NCBI GenBank assembly: GCA_022606135.1
Contig: JABYQN010000010.1
Coordinates: forward strand, 62,001 to 126,000
Source of the DNA: Fomes fomentarius
Lineage: Eukaryota; Basidiomycota; Agaricomycetes; Polyporales; Polyporaceae
Length of the DNA: 64,000 bases
Reading direction: 5' to 3'
The position numbers and the translations under genes were made by a program. The notes under the pieces were generated by a model that searched no databases, was not told the origin of the DNA, and saw only the letters and a program-made list of their open reading frames with translations. This document shows positions 22,453-33,440 of the stretch, piece after piece (position 1 is the stretch's first letter; every line of letters begins with the position of its first letter).

Positions 22453-24011
22453 TTAGCCGAACATACAACACTTCAGGGGATCATCAGTCACCCATGTACC
22501 TCCGATTCTCATAACAGCACCCCCGCGCTCGAATGAGTCAAATCTAGCCTCTCGTACTACTGATCCACTGATGTATCGGACAAGTACATCTTGAAGCATT
22601 GGGATCGTTTCTACGAAATACTGGACAATGGTCTCGACATCCCTGTTTGCCACAGCAATTGTCAGTCGATGCTCTGGTGATGGGCTCACCGATGACGGCG
22701 ACCACTTGTCCGATTGATTAGTGTCTCCCAGATGGTATATGCGCATCCGAAGACAACGGAATGGAACTGGAAGCATCGCAAGAGATGCAGCAAGGGAAGA
22801 CTGAAGTTGAACATGTTGAGCGTGAGCTTGAAGCTAGATTTACAAGTGACCCTTGCGCCATAACAGATGGTGTTCACCAGTGCAGAAACAACATCCTCGT
22901 GAGCTGTGCATCTGTCGAACCTACAGGAGACGGCGAGACTTTCGAGATGCGATGCACCCTGCGTTTGCAAGATCGGAGGGAGGCTGTTTGTCGTGTTACA
23001 TAGACTCCCCGGGTGCCAGTTAATGTTCAAGTGTAGCGGTCGTGCATCGGCGAGCACTGCGGAGAGCGGGGGAAGGGGTGTGTCATCAATGTCATCGCCT
23101 AACTTGATATGTGAAATGTGGCAATTGAGAGCGAGAACATAGAGGTCGCTAAGTGATCCGGTGAACTGCATAAGCTCCTGCCAGCAGGTGCGCTGGGGTG
23201 CGGGACCGAGGAGTTGGACCTCGCGTTGACTGCGTATGTTGGAGGTGCAATCTTCGTACACGGCACTGTATATGCGCGATGTGCAGTGGACACGCAGATG
23301 TGCAAGATTCGGAAAGGCGCAAATGTATGGCATGGGATCCATGTGGCCAACATGGTAGATCGACAGTGTACGCATCATAGGATACACCTCCTGGAAGGGA
23401 GGCGTGTACTGTGCTGCTGGACGATGGCGATCGGAATATTGAAGCTCTGTCAGAGTCGATGTCCACCTCCCGAAGAGCTGCACCGGGTGCAAAGAGAGCC
23501 ATGGATTGCGCTTGGCGTGATGATCTAATATGCAGACGTTGATAAACCTGAGCTTGGTTGATTGGAGAGAGAGGAGAATTTGCGGACCCCCGTTCTCTAT
23601 GACGATTTGACGGAGAGACAGGAGGGACGCGGCTGCACCACATGCGGCCGGCCAGTACCTGATTGTATACCCTCCAGTACGGATCTCCAGATTCAAAAGC
23701 CTGGTCATGAGAGCGATGGCATCTGCTAGCGCTTTCGCGCCCTCTGGCGACGGAGGAGAGTAACTATATCGAAGATCAAGGTGGCGGACGCATGGATAGC
23801 GCGGCTTCTTCCCTGCATGAAGGAAATTGAGAAAGCGTGCAGTGATGTCTGTGCTGTGGAGCGTAATTTTGTGGCCGAGGATGGATGCTGTGGCTTCGTG
23901 ATAGAAGAAGGTGCATGTGCACAACGCTCATGTGCAGGTTTCTCGAGGGCAGATGAAGGCGATCTCGCAAAGGACGTCCCATGGTAGTGCAAGCTCAAGG
24001 ACGTCTGTCAT
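22453..24011 (-). pseudogene. F-box-like gene, copy E (stop codon from a micro-inversion)
   Basis: Exon 1 (24011-22878, GTGAAC donor) and exon 2 (22800-22453) keep the family structure and phase, and would encode about 493 residues. The start is MTDVLELALPWDVLCEIAFI. At 23,919-23,935 the plus strand reads GCACAACGCTCATGTGC where every other copy has GCGCATGAGCGTTGTGC or close to it; these are reverse complements apart from one base, at equal length. The inversion turns the codons for TTLMR into a TGA at 23,930-23,928, codon 28 of the frame. Everything downstream (TCTFFYHEATASILGHK, VQLFGRWTSTLTELQYS, GGTWVTDDPLKCCMFG) is open. Re-initiation downstream would lose most of the F-box. Confidence 0.8.
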
Positions 24012-25795
24012 CGGTGTAGATGGGAACTGAGATCTAGTACTGTGAGCTCGAAGGATGTGCACTACATGCAAGCTTATCAATATGACATATCGATCTTGAG
24101 AATGTAGTGAACGATACAGACCAACTGAGTGAGATATTCAAAATGAGTATGGGTTCCTGAGCTTTGGGATGGCAAAATTGTGTGTGGTATATCTCGGCGA
24201 TGAAGGTCGAGATCAAGACGCATAGGCCTAGGAAGCACCGTGCACTGCCGCAAGGACTGCGTGTTTGGTCGCGCGCCTCCACTGTGACTCCGCCGAGTCT
24301 CCTATGTCTTCGTCTTCTGTCTTCCACTCCGCCCACGGCCGCGCTGACAGTCTGTATCACATCGTCAACACGCATGATGGGGGCGAGCGAGCTCCGAGCC
24401 GCACGGCGTATGCGCGAATCACTGGCGGCATCGGCGGGTGTCCGTGCTGTGATTGCACTGTGGCGGAGGTTCATGATCGCTCGCAATTGGCTATAGAGCC
24501 CGTGTGTCGTGCGTGTTTGTAAAGTGGTTGAAAACAATCGGATATGAACGAGCAGTATGCCCCGTGGCGGAGATGGTCGCCAATGGCCCACGGATCAGTA
24601 CAGGTCACTGGCAGTCGGATGAACAGTACATCAATCTCTCCCTTCCTTCTACCCCTGCACGTACTCTGCCCAGCATCGACGCCACTATGATCAGTGTGGC
24701 CCCGACTCCTGCCCTTCGTCTGCTGTTCTCAAAGATACATCTCAGGTATGGTTCGCAGTTCAGGCACACACTCCAGACTTTCAGGCGATGTGCATTTGCT
24801 GTGGACTAGTGCCTGGCATGCACGGTGGTGTCCAGGTCAGTCGGCAGAATATGTACTGATCCTGTGTGCTGCCGAACCACACCGGCAGCACATTGAACAC
24901 GGGTGGTCTCGCACGGATTCGACGAGGACGACGACATCACCGTTAACGCGCCACGCACTCTTCCTCCTGTTCGTGCTCAGCGCAAGCGGATACAGCCGGG
25001 ATGCGTTGAACGTTGCTCATTGAACGTTCATGGCAGCTCGCCCCATTGCACGAGGTTGAGATTCGCCCATCTGGAGAGGCAATTTCACAGCTGGCGGATG
25101 TGACTCGGCCTTGCGTCTGAGCCCCGGCTGGTAGCGTGGTTCGCTTATGTGGGACTTAGGGCTGGTGACGTCGCAAACAGATGGAAGGCTGACAGCTCCC
25201 GGTCTCTACGCGGACATGCTTGCAAGACATTTTGGAACCGTCGCCGTTGGTGTGAGCACTCTCAAGCAATGGTTGGGACTGGCAGGAGGCGGTCGCTAGG
25301 GGTTCGCGCGTTCCGGCCGCGGACGTGAGTTCTACTGCTCTCGACATGTGTGCCTAACGTTGATGCGGGCGCGTTCTGATCCGGTTGCACGCGATATTGG
25401 TATGTGTTTTGTGCGTCATATCACGACATTGACCTTGTCCCGCAGGCTCTCGAGACGCGCTCAGCGGACGGGGACCATCCCTAGGCTGTCGTTTGGCCAC
25501 TGAATGGTGAGTACGGACTCCTACACTGTCAAGTGCGGTCTTGTACTCTGGTCCATGTTCGCACAGCGCGCAGCCTTTGCAGGGAGCACGGGGCAGCCTG
25601 AGCGGTCTATAATATATATGTCGCGGGTGCTAGGAGACTTGCGGGAGAATCTACGGCGTGATAGCGAGTAACTCGCTTGTATCAATGATAGTAACTATCA
25701 AGGAGAGATGCAAATACATACATTTAAGCGCAATTCCTGAGTGCTGTCTTCGTGATCTACCAGTCGTGCTCCACCCTGCGAAAGAACTCTAGCCC
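24012..25795. repeat. Unit E 5' flank and mosaic spacer
   Basis: The F-box 5' flank (GATACAGACCAACTGAGTGA near 24,114), the GCACTGCCGCAAGGACTGCG block near 24,243 (the region into which the Mutator-like element inserted in the next unit), and later blocks shared with units A and C (GACTCCTGCCCTTCGTCTGC near 24,708; GTTCCGGCCGCGGACGTGAG near 25,310; GAGAGATGCAAATACATACA near 25,703) are all present. No gene is recognised. Confidence 0.55.
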
Positions 25796-26165
25796 TCAAA
25801 GTACCCTCAGAGCACCCTGTACCCCAAAAAAGCGCCCTTGTACACAATATGCCCTATCTTTCGACTTTCCCTTGCAGTGAGATGAGGATCGTACCGTGCA
25901 CCCTCCTAGTAGTCGGCTGCCAGCCTTGTGTCCGTCGAGCATCGCGTCGCCGTGCAGAGAGAGCAGAAAGCAGGCAGATGCAGAAAGCAAGAGCACAGAG
26001 CACGGGAGATATATGGAGGACATCTGTCTGAGGAGAAATGAGAACATGAGAGAGGAACATCAAGTTTGAAACTCGTCCAGATCCAACATAAACTCGCGCC
26101 AAGCGCCCGCACTTGCGATCCGAGGAGTCCGGGTCAAGTCCCGCACAAGTCCTACTCAATGATCA
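25796..26165 (-). repeat. Aminopeptidase 5'-end remnant, unit E/F boundary
   Basis: On the minus strand near 26,000-26,050, TTTCTCCTCAGACAGATGTC is followed by codons reading RQMSSIYLP when the leader is read in frame, matching the start of the aminopeptidase fragment at 3813, after which similarity is lost. It again lies immediately left of an F-box 3' end (copy F). Confidence 0.5.
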
Positions 26166-26200
26166 ACGATCCGTCCACGATTGGCATTGGATTTGAGATA

Positions 26201-27794
26201 TCATGATGTATCATGAACATTCAACTCGAACATATTACAATCCAGGGGATCATCGGTCACCCATGTACCTCCGATTTTCATAACAGCACCCCGGCACACA
26301 AATGTAGCCTCTCGTGACGTGAGTGGATCCGTACGGTAGTATCTAACAAAAACGTCTTCCAGTGTTGGGATCGTTTCTACAAAGTCTTGGACAATGTGCT
26401 CGACATCGACGTGTGCCGCAGCCATCGTTAGTCGGTCGGACGGTGGCGATTGATGAATGTCTGGAAAGACACTTAGATAGATCTCCATCCGAAGGCGGCG
26501 AAATGGACTTGGCAGCATGGCAAGAGATGCAGCCAGGGATGACTGCAATCAAGCACATTCAGCATGAGCATCAAGACAAAGACAAATAGACAAGTGTTCC
26601 TTGCCCCAGAACAATGGTACTCACCAGCGCGGAAGCAACATCCTCGTGAGGTGTGCATTGGTAGATCAGAAAGAAGACAACAAGACTTTCGAGACACGAT
26701 GCACCCTGCGTTTGCAAGATTGAACAGAGGCTGTCCATCGGCCCAATGAGTCCGATATTCAGGTGTATTGGTCGTGCGTCCGCGAGGACTGCAGAGAGCA
26801 GGGAAATGTGTGCGTCTACTATGCAATCTTCTATCTTCATATGTGAGATGCAGCAATTGAGAGCAAGAGCATAGAGGTCAACAAGCGGTCCGTTGAACTG
26901 GACAAGCTCCTGCCAGCCGGAGTGCTGGGACACGGGACCTCGGCATTGGACCTCGCGCTGACTGCGTACTATGTTCGAGGTGTGATACTCGTGCACGTCA
27001 TCTGAGTCTAGTTGCGACTCCGTGTCGATACCCAGATGTGCAAGATTCAGGAAGGCGCGAATGTACGGGATGAGATCGACATGGCCTGATTGGAAGATCG
27101 ATAGCGTACGCATCATGGGATACACTTCTGGGTAGCAGGAAAGCGTGTACTGCGGCGCATGAAGAAAGGGACTGTGATATTGAAGCTCCGTCAGAGTCGA
27201 TGACCACCTCCCAAAGAACTGCACCGGGTGCAAAGAGAGCCATGGAGTGCTGATGAGGGGCTGTACAGGTCGCTCCTCCTCGGGTTCATGGTCTGTTATG
27301 TCGAGCTTGATAGACCTGAGCTTGACTGATTGGAGAGAGAGGAGGAATTGGCATGATCGCGGACCCACTTCCTCTATGAAGACTCGCCGGAGAGACGGGA
27401 GGGACGCGATGGCGTGACCTATGGCCGGCCAATCCCCGAGTGTATCTTCTCTGATGATATCGACGACCACAAGCTGGGTCATGAGAGCGATGGCAGCTGC
27501 TAGCGCTTCCGCGCTGTCTAGTGACAGAGGACTTGCAGAGTGGCGATCGAAGCAAAGAGCAAGGTGGCAGACGCACGGATAGCGCGGCTTCTTTCCTGCA
27601 CGGAGGAATCTAAGGAAGCGTGTAACCACGGAGTCGTTGTAAAGGTGTATTGTATGGCCGAGTATGGATGCTGCAGCTTCGTGATAGAAGAAGGTGCAAG
27701 TGCGCATGAGGGTTGCGCATATTTCTCCGGGGCAGATGAAGGCGATCTCGCGCAGGATATCCCAGGGAAGTGCAGGCCCGAGGACATCCGCCAT
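26201..27794 (-). CDS. F-box-like protein, copy F (intact)
   Basis: Exon 1 runs from the ATG at 27794 to 26625 (390 codons, GTGAGT donor), exon 2 from 26542 to the stop ending 26201; junctions are phase 0 and the product has 503 residues. It begins MADVLGPALPWDILREIAFI with GEICATLMRTCTFFYHEAAA. The middle shows VQFFGRWSSTLTELQYH and YPMMRTLSIFQSG, the end GGTWVTDDPLDCNMFELNV. A longer frame upstream of the ATG is spacer sequence, so the start is set by alignment with the other copies. It is the best-preserved member of the right half of the array. An SCF substrate-adaptor role is inferred from the F-box-like N-terminus; no substrate can be deduced. Confidence 0.75.
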
Positions 27795-28067
27795 CGTTGT
27801 GGGTGGTAACTGAGAACTGAGAACTCGAGCAGGGATGTGCACTGCGTGAAAGCTTATCAATACCCCATATCGACTTGAGAGCGCATGCACGATACAGACC
27901 AACTTGTGGAGCGATGAAATCGTGTGTCGTCTATAATGCAATGGCGTCTTTGGCCAGTTGCGCAGAGTAGCTGAGCCCTGCCAGGGATGAACGTGAAAAC
28001 CGCGATCAAGGTCAAGACTGGCCCGGGTACCGTTCAAGTCTGGAAGAGGAGGGCGCCTGTGCACTGC
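27795..28067. repeat. Copy F 5' flank
   Basis: Short 5' flank of copy F with the recurring block (GCACGATACAGACCAACTTG near 27,888) and GTGCACTGCCGCAAGGTG at its right end, which was the insertion target of the Mutator-like element. Confidence 0.55.
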
Positions 28068-31000
28068 CGCAAGGTGAGTGAATGCAATTCACCCAGCATG
28101 GTGCGACGCACAAGCGCCCGCGCCTTCCAAATATAGTAAGGATACCGGACGTCCATTATTCGCAATAAATACAGATTAATTGAGTGCTCGCAGAAAAAAA
28201 AACATTGCGAGATTCTGTTGATACGTCCGTGGTCACTCATTGTTTCCTCGTGGTTCCATGAACTCTGCATATGCTTCTGCTTCTATGTCTTTTCTTGATA
28301 CTGTGGTCGGCTCACCAGGCACACCAGCGCCAGAAGAATCCCAGCAATGTGGACGATGCAGGCGGGAGCTTTGGCTTTCAGACTTCCCATTGAAGACGAA
28401 GGGTCCCGGAGCGCATGTAGACCACACAAAGACATGCTCAGAATGCACTGCACAAAAGCAGGAATGGCGGAAAGGGAAGATCGGGGCTGGGAAGGAGGAG
28501 AATAGCCGAAGGAAGGACGCGGAGGGTCATGCCAGTGTGGTATCTTCGGAGAAGGAAAAGCTTGGTGTGCTCTCCCTCCGTTCATTCCTCGACTTCCTCA
28601 AGGAACAGCAGCGCATCTTTGATCTTGAGGCACTTGTCTCGATCCCCGAGATTCACGGAGAGCCGAAGTTACGTGCAGACACTTTGGCGCACCAGATCTG
28701 GGAACACATTGACTACCGCTTTAGGTAAGTACATCATTACTGCCGCCCAAGAAGCTCATTCATGGGAACAATGGTAATCTTCGTCAGCTACCATAGTCAT
28801 CACAACAGCACTATGTCCAATCGCTCTTCAACATACATGTACCATTGTGCGCAGTACGCCAAACGCCAGAAGGCATCAAAGAAGGTCGAAGACTCTGACA
28901 AGCATCGTGACAAGGAAGCGATGGACAGCTTCAACTGCAATGGCTGGCTGTTGAATTACAGTACCCGAGACATCAGAAACCGTCACTGTGAAGGTCAAGC
29001 ATTGCATGGCGCATGTCGATTACTGCCCAATTGACCTCCCCGCAAATGTTATTGAGCTTGTGATAAACTGTGGTGACAAGACTCCGAGCCAGGTATGTCA
29101 ATTCGCTCATTGCACGTTCAAGTCATGGATGCATTGCCTGTAGATCTGGGCTGAGGTTCTCGCCTTGCACCCGAAGCCGATCTTCTCCCGGAAGGTGTAA
29201 CGGCCTTGCTGTTACATGAGCCTCATGGCCTTTCGTAGATAGTATCATGGACTCTTAGATACCGATCATATGTTCTGATGTATTTTCCTTTTTAGTTCTT
29301 GTCCCGACATCACGCCCCAGATGCCGACCATTCCCTCATTCCTATTCGCCCGCCGCCTCATCTCGCGTGGCCCCCACCGTCCCTTAGATTACAGTATATA
29401 GTCTTTACAAATTCGTTTGTACTCCTTGCGGAATGAACGCCAGTTCCGGGTACCCTCCTCGTTCTCCTCGTCCCCTCGCCCGCCTCGCCCGACTCAACCT
29501 TTGCCCGTTGCCCGACGTCCTGCTCCCGCTCCCGCCGGTGCCCATTACAGAAGGCCGTTTATGCAAAATGGGCGCAACAGGATCGTCTCAAGTGGAAGCG
29601 AGCCGAAGATGAGCTCGAGTCTGCCCGGATCCTCCTAGACGAAGCTAAATGGTCCAAGGCTCCTCGCACGGGCCCGAAGAATGACGGATTGTACTCAGTC
29701 GACCCGATTGACCTTCCAGAAAAGGACGGTTTCAAAAGGGATTGCATTCGCCCTCCCAGAGATCCTTCAGAAGTGGGGAGGGCGTATTCATGAGCTTGCA
29801 CTCGACTCTGCCTGTACGTCACTTGCTATGTGTATCCAAATGTTTATATCATGTATAAATTTCACATGTTTGAAAAATCAAGGGAATACAAACGGGTCTC
29901 GATTTGAGCTCTATGCACTTCTGGGCGAGGTGTACGGATCAGGGCTACCCCTTGGCTATCTGATGCTTCGCGTCGACAATGGTGGAAAGGGAGGCAAGGA
30001 GCAGTACCTGACTCACTTTCTATCAGAGATCCGGGACAAGTGGAATCTTTCTGCACTCTTCACACTCACTGACAAGGACTGGTCTGAGATCAATGCCTTT
30101 CGTTCATCGTATCCTGATGCAAAACACCAACTCTGCTACTGGCATTGTCTACGTGCTATCAAAACTCACCTCTCAATCCTCCGTTGCATGCCTGCATACT
30201 ACAATGCTGTGGATGCACAGGCCGAGTTCTCATGGATTGACGTCAACTTTGTGCCGGTGCATCAGCGCCCTGATCCTGTACGTCTCGAAGACGATCTACT
30301 AACCAACCATTGCACTAATGTGACCTGCTATCATAGGATGCCCCTCCTATTGTTGCTACACCCCAAGCAATTCCTACTATCCGACTTCGCTTCAATGGTG
30401 CCCTTGTTCCCCTCCATCCCCAGCCTGACCTTTCTCATGTTGCTGCTGACAACTGCAACGATGCTGAAGCCCTTGACGAGAATGAACTTCCAGAGCACCT
30501 CAATAAAGAGCTTGACTCTGATGAAGCAGACACCGAGGATGGCCCAGACTGGCTCTTTGAGGATGGCGAAGAGCGGTCCTCTAACCCCGACTACGTCTTC
30601 TGCCCAGTACCACACCGAAAGCAAGTTCTCAAGCTCTTCACAAAGCACTTCTGCCAACACCCACTGTTTCCTGAACAGGACACCACACCCGATACTCATA
30701 CAGCCGAATCAATCCGCCGTAATGCTGTCTTTGAGATGTACTCGTTCTGTCGCACACGTGGCCTTGCAGAGGTGTGGGGGTACCTGTGGACATCATGGTA
30801 CTCATCACAGAAGTGGCCCCTTTGGGCCCACTCCATGTCTGATCATATTTCACGACTACGGACGACAATGACGGTCGAAACGTTCTGGCAGCAGCTTAAA
30901 GGCGACCACTTACACCACCTTCTTCGCCCTCGACTTGATCAGGTGACATATATCCTGATTCACCGGGTTACACCAGGCTGTGTTGCACGAGCGGAGATGC

Positions 31001-32156
31001 TCGAGGACACCTATCATCTTGGACGTTCACGTCCTCTCACCACCTACCAGCGGTACTTCAAGAATGCATGGGCGAAACTTGCAGGTGCACCGATCGACTC
31101 CACAACATACAGTACCAGCATCACACAATGGACGTGCAACTGCGGGTCTCAGAAGTACCACCCACATCACCTGTGCAAGCACCTTGTTCAAGCTGTTGCC
31201 CTGCCACCTGCAAAATTCTGGCTACAAGTCTACCGGCGTCGAACAATTCCGATCTATCGCCACCCGGTCCTGAGGGACATCACACAGCCCAATGCCACCA
31301 CAGCCACATATCACGATGCAGATGACGGGACAATCTCAGACGGCGACGACCACGTCTGGTTGGGAGACAGGGAGCAGTTGAAGACATACAGAGGGTGGGA
31401 GGCACTCGAAGGCGGTATTCCGGAGCCTCTGAAGCGGAAGCGCATTCATACGAGTCTCACCTCCCTGGCAACCACTGAACTAGACGATCGCCGCTCGTCT
31501 TCACCCCTTGCATACAGCACAGGGGGCGAGGACTCTGACGATGGAGAGAACGCGGTAAGTACTCACCATAATTCCAAGCCCACATTCAATCTAAGCTCCG
31601 GCTAATCCCAGCTTGAAACGAAGACCCGAAAGCTCAAGCGCCGTGCCCTGGAATTGCGAGAGGCCGCTGACATTATCGAAACCCAGCTTCCATTTGGGAG
31701 CTCGATCTGGATCTCTAGTATGGTCGACAGGAACATAGGGGGGGATGTGAGTTTGCTGGTCCAGGATGTCCGACATGTAGAACAAGCTGGCAGGAAGAGA
31801 GAGACGACCTGGCCGCGCGCAGGTGATAAGGTTGGACAGCGACGCTCCCGTAACACGATGGGATATCAACTTCGCGACTCAGGGTCATCGGCCGGGCGGT
31901 CGGCACCTCCCGGAGGGTCTACAGAATCAGTGTAGTTTACCTACACCACCGGTGTCTAGTCCATGTACACACCTGGGACACAGTTCAGCCCTATGTCTGT
32001 TTGCGTACTTATGTGTCACTTATATGTACCCAACGAGCGCTGGATGAATCTTTATTTATTGTAAATAATGGACGTCCGGTATCCTTACTATATTTGGAAG
32101 GCGCGGGCGCTTGTGCGTCGCACCGTGCTGGGTGAATTGCATTCACTCGCAAGGTG
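28068..32156. mobile_element. Mutator-like element (MULE), complete, with 9-bp target duplication
   Basis: The element spans 28077-32147 (4,071 bp) between two perfect copies of the 9-bp target duplication CGCAAGGTG (28068-28076 and 32148-32156). Its terminal inverted repeats are about 100 bp long and differ at only about four positions; they begin AGTGAATGCAATTCACCCAG on both ends. Nine-base duplications, long TIRs and an internal SWIM-zinc-finger transposase are all typical of Mutator-like elements. It inserted into the 5' spacer of copy F; the pre-insertion sequence survives in the paralogous spacers near 24,243 and 15,350. Highly similar TIRs and an undamaged duplication point to a recent insertion. 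Confidence 0.93.
28258..31935 (+). pseudogene. MULE transposase with SWIM zinc finger (one frameshift)
   Basis: The spliced gene starts at 28258 (MNSAYASASMSF). An N-terminal Cys4 motif (CGRCRRELWLSDFP, then CSECTAQKQEW) precedes a DNA-binding-like region, then the catalytic domain: ALDSAC (first Asp, near 29,805), LTDKDWSEINAF (second Asp, near 30,072), HQLCYWHCLRA, and TVETFWQQLKGDHL (Glu, near 30,873). The SWIM finger is WTCNCGSQKYHPHHLCKHLV (Cys-x-Cys...Cys-x-His, near 31,130-31,190). At 29,734-29,737 a run of four A's replaces the three expected, breaking the frame between LPEKDGFK and GIAFALPEIL. This either inactivates the transposase or is a sequencing error. Recognisable introns include one at about 30,280-30,337 and one at about 31,555-31,612. 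Confidence 0.8.
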
Positions 32157-33235
32157 GTCGTGCGCTACGCCTCCACTTTCCGCAAAGTCTCCGAGTGGTT
32201 TGTCTTCTGTGTTCTGTCTTCCACTCCACGCCCAAGGCCGCGGTATGGATAGCGCGGCTTCGGACTCCTTCTATCACGAAGCCCCACCATCCATACTCAG
32301 CCATACGGTACACCTCTACAGCGAATCCACGGCTACACGCTTACTCGGATTCCTCGGTGCAGGAAAGAAGCCGCACTATCCAGGTCTCCGCCACCTTGCC
32401 CTTTACTTCCATCGCTCTTCTGTCCTGTCGATAAAAGGCACGGGAGCGTTAGCAGATGCCATCGTGCTCATGCGCGAGCTTGTCAGTGTCGATATAACTT
32501 CCGAAGATAATGGAATCGAGGACTGGCCGGGCCTAGCCTCCACCATCGCATCCCTCCCATCTCTCCAGAGCATCTTCATAGTGGGTCCGCGCTCATGGGA
32601 CTTCCTCCGCTTTCTCCAATCAGAGTTCATACCCGATGAGGATCTGCATGCACAACTCGTCCGAGTCAGACCCTGGCTCCCTTTGCCTTTGCACCCAGTG
32701 CAGCTCTTTGAGAGGTAGACATCGACTCTGACAGAGCTTGTGTATCACCGTCGCGTTTCTCGTCCGCCGTACGACTCATCCTACAACTACCCAGAAATAT
32801 ATCCTATGATGCGTACGTTGTCGATATGTCATCTTGGTCGCTTGGATCCCACCCCGTACATTCACGCCTTCCCGAACCTTGCACATCTGGAGGTCGACAC
32901 GATGTCGTGTACGAGTATCGCACAGCGAATATTTTCGGTCAACTCGAGGTCCAACACCAACACCTTGGACCCACGTCGCCGCACTCTGGCTGGCAGGAAC
33001 TTCTTCAGTTCAACGGACCCCTTGTCGACCTCTATGCTCTCGCCCTCAATTGCCGCATGTCGCACATCAAACTAGACAGTTTACGGAAAACATGAACCTT
33101 TGCCTGCTCCCTGCAGTCCTTGCCGATGCACGACCACTGCACCTGAACATGGATTTGAGGGGATTCTACATCATCCGACAGAGAGCCTCGCTTCGGTCCT
33201 GCAGACTGTTCTTGAAGCTTTGAATAATTGGAAGC
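32157..33235 (+). pseudogene. Inverted F-box-like pseudogene, copy G
   Basis: A plus-strand, rearranged copy of the family. Spacer sequence up to about 32,240 joins abruptly to ATGGATAGCGCGGCTT, which is the antisense of the conserved AGKKPRYPCV codons, and then to sense codons SFYHEAPPSILSHTVHLYS. The first half of the F-box is therefore missing and the apparent start is a junction artefact. The frame runs through AGKKPHYPGLRHLALYF to VQLFER and stops at TAG 32,716-32,718, where others have VQLFGRW. Further fragments continue to about 33,230 (YPMMRTLSICHLGRLDPTPY; SGWQELLQFNGPLVDLYALA) in shifted frames. It has been non-functional for some time. Confidence 0.8.
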
Positions 33236-33440
33236 GGGATGTCTCACATATCTCCTTGATCTTTATATTCTGTAAGCTGGTCTCATGCACGGACATCCGA
33301 AAGCAGTGAGCAGTGCGCACAGTCACGGTCCGCTTGGAGTCAGGGTCGTGCGGAGCAGAAATCTAAGCGGAGCTTGTTCCGACCTCCACGCTTAGCGCTT
33401 ACTCCTAACCTGGTTGACTCCTGACCGCTTCATCACTGGA

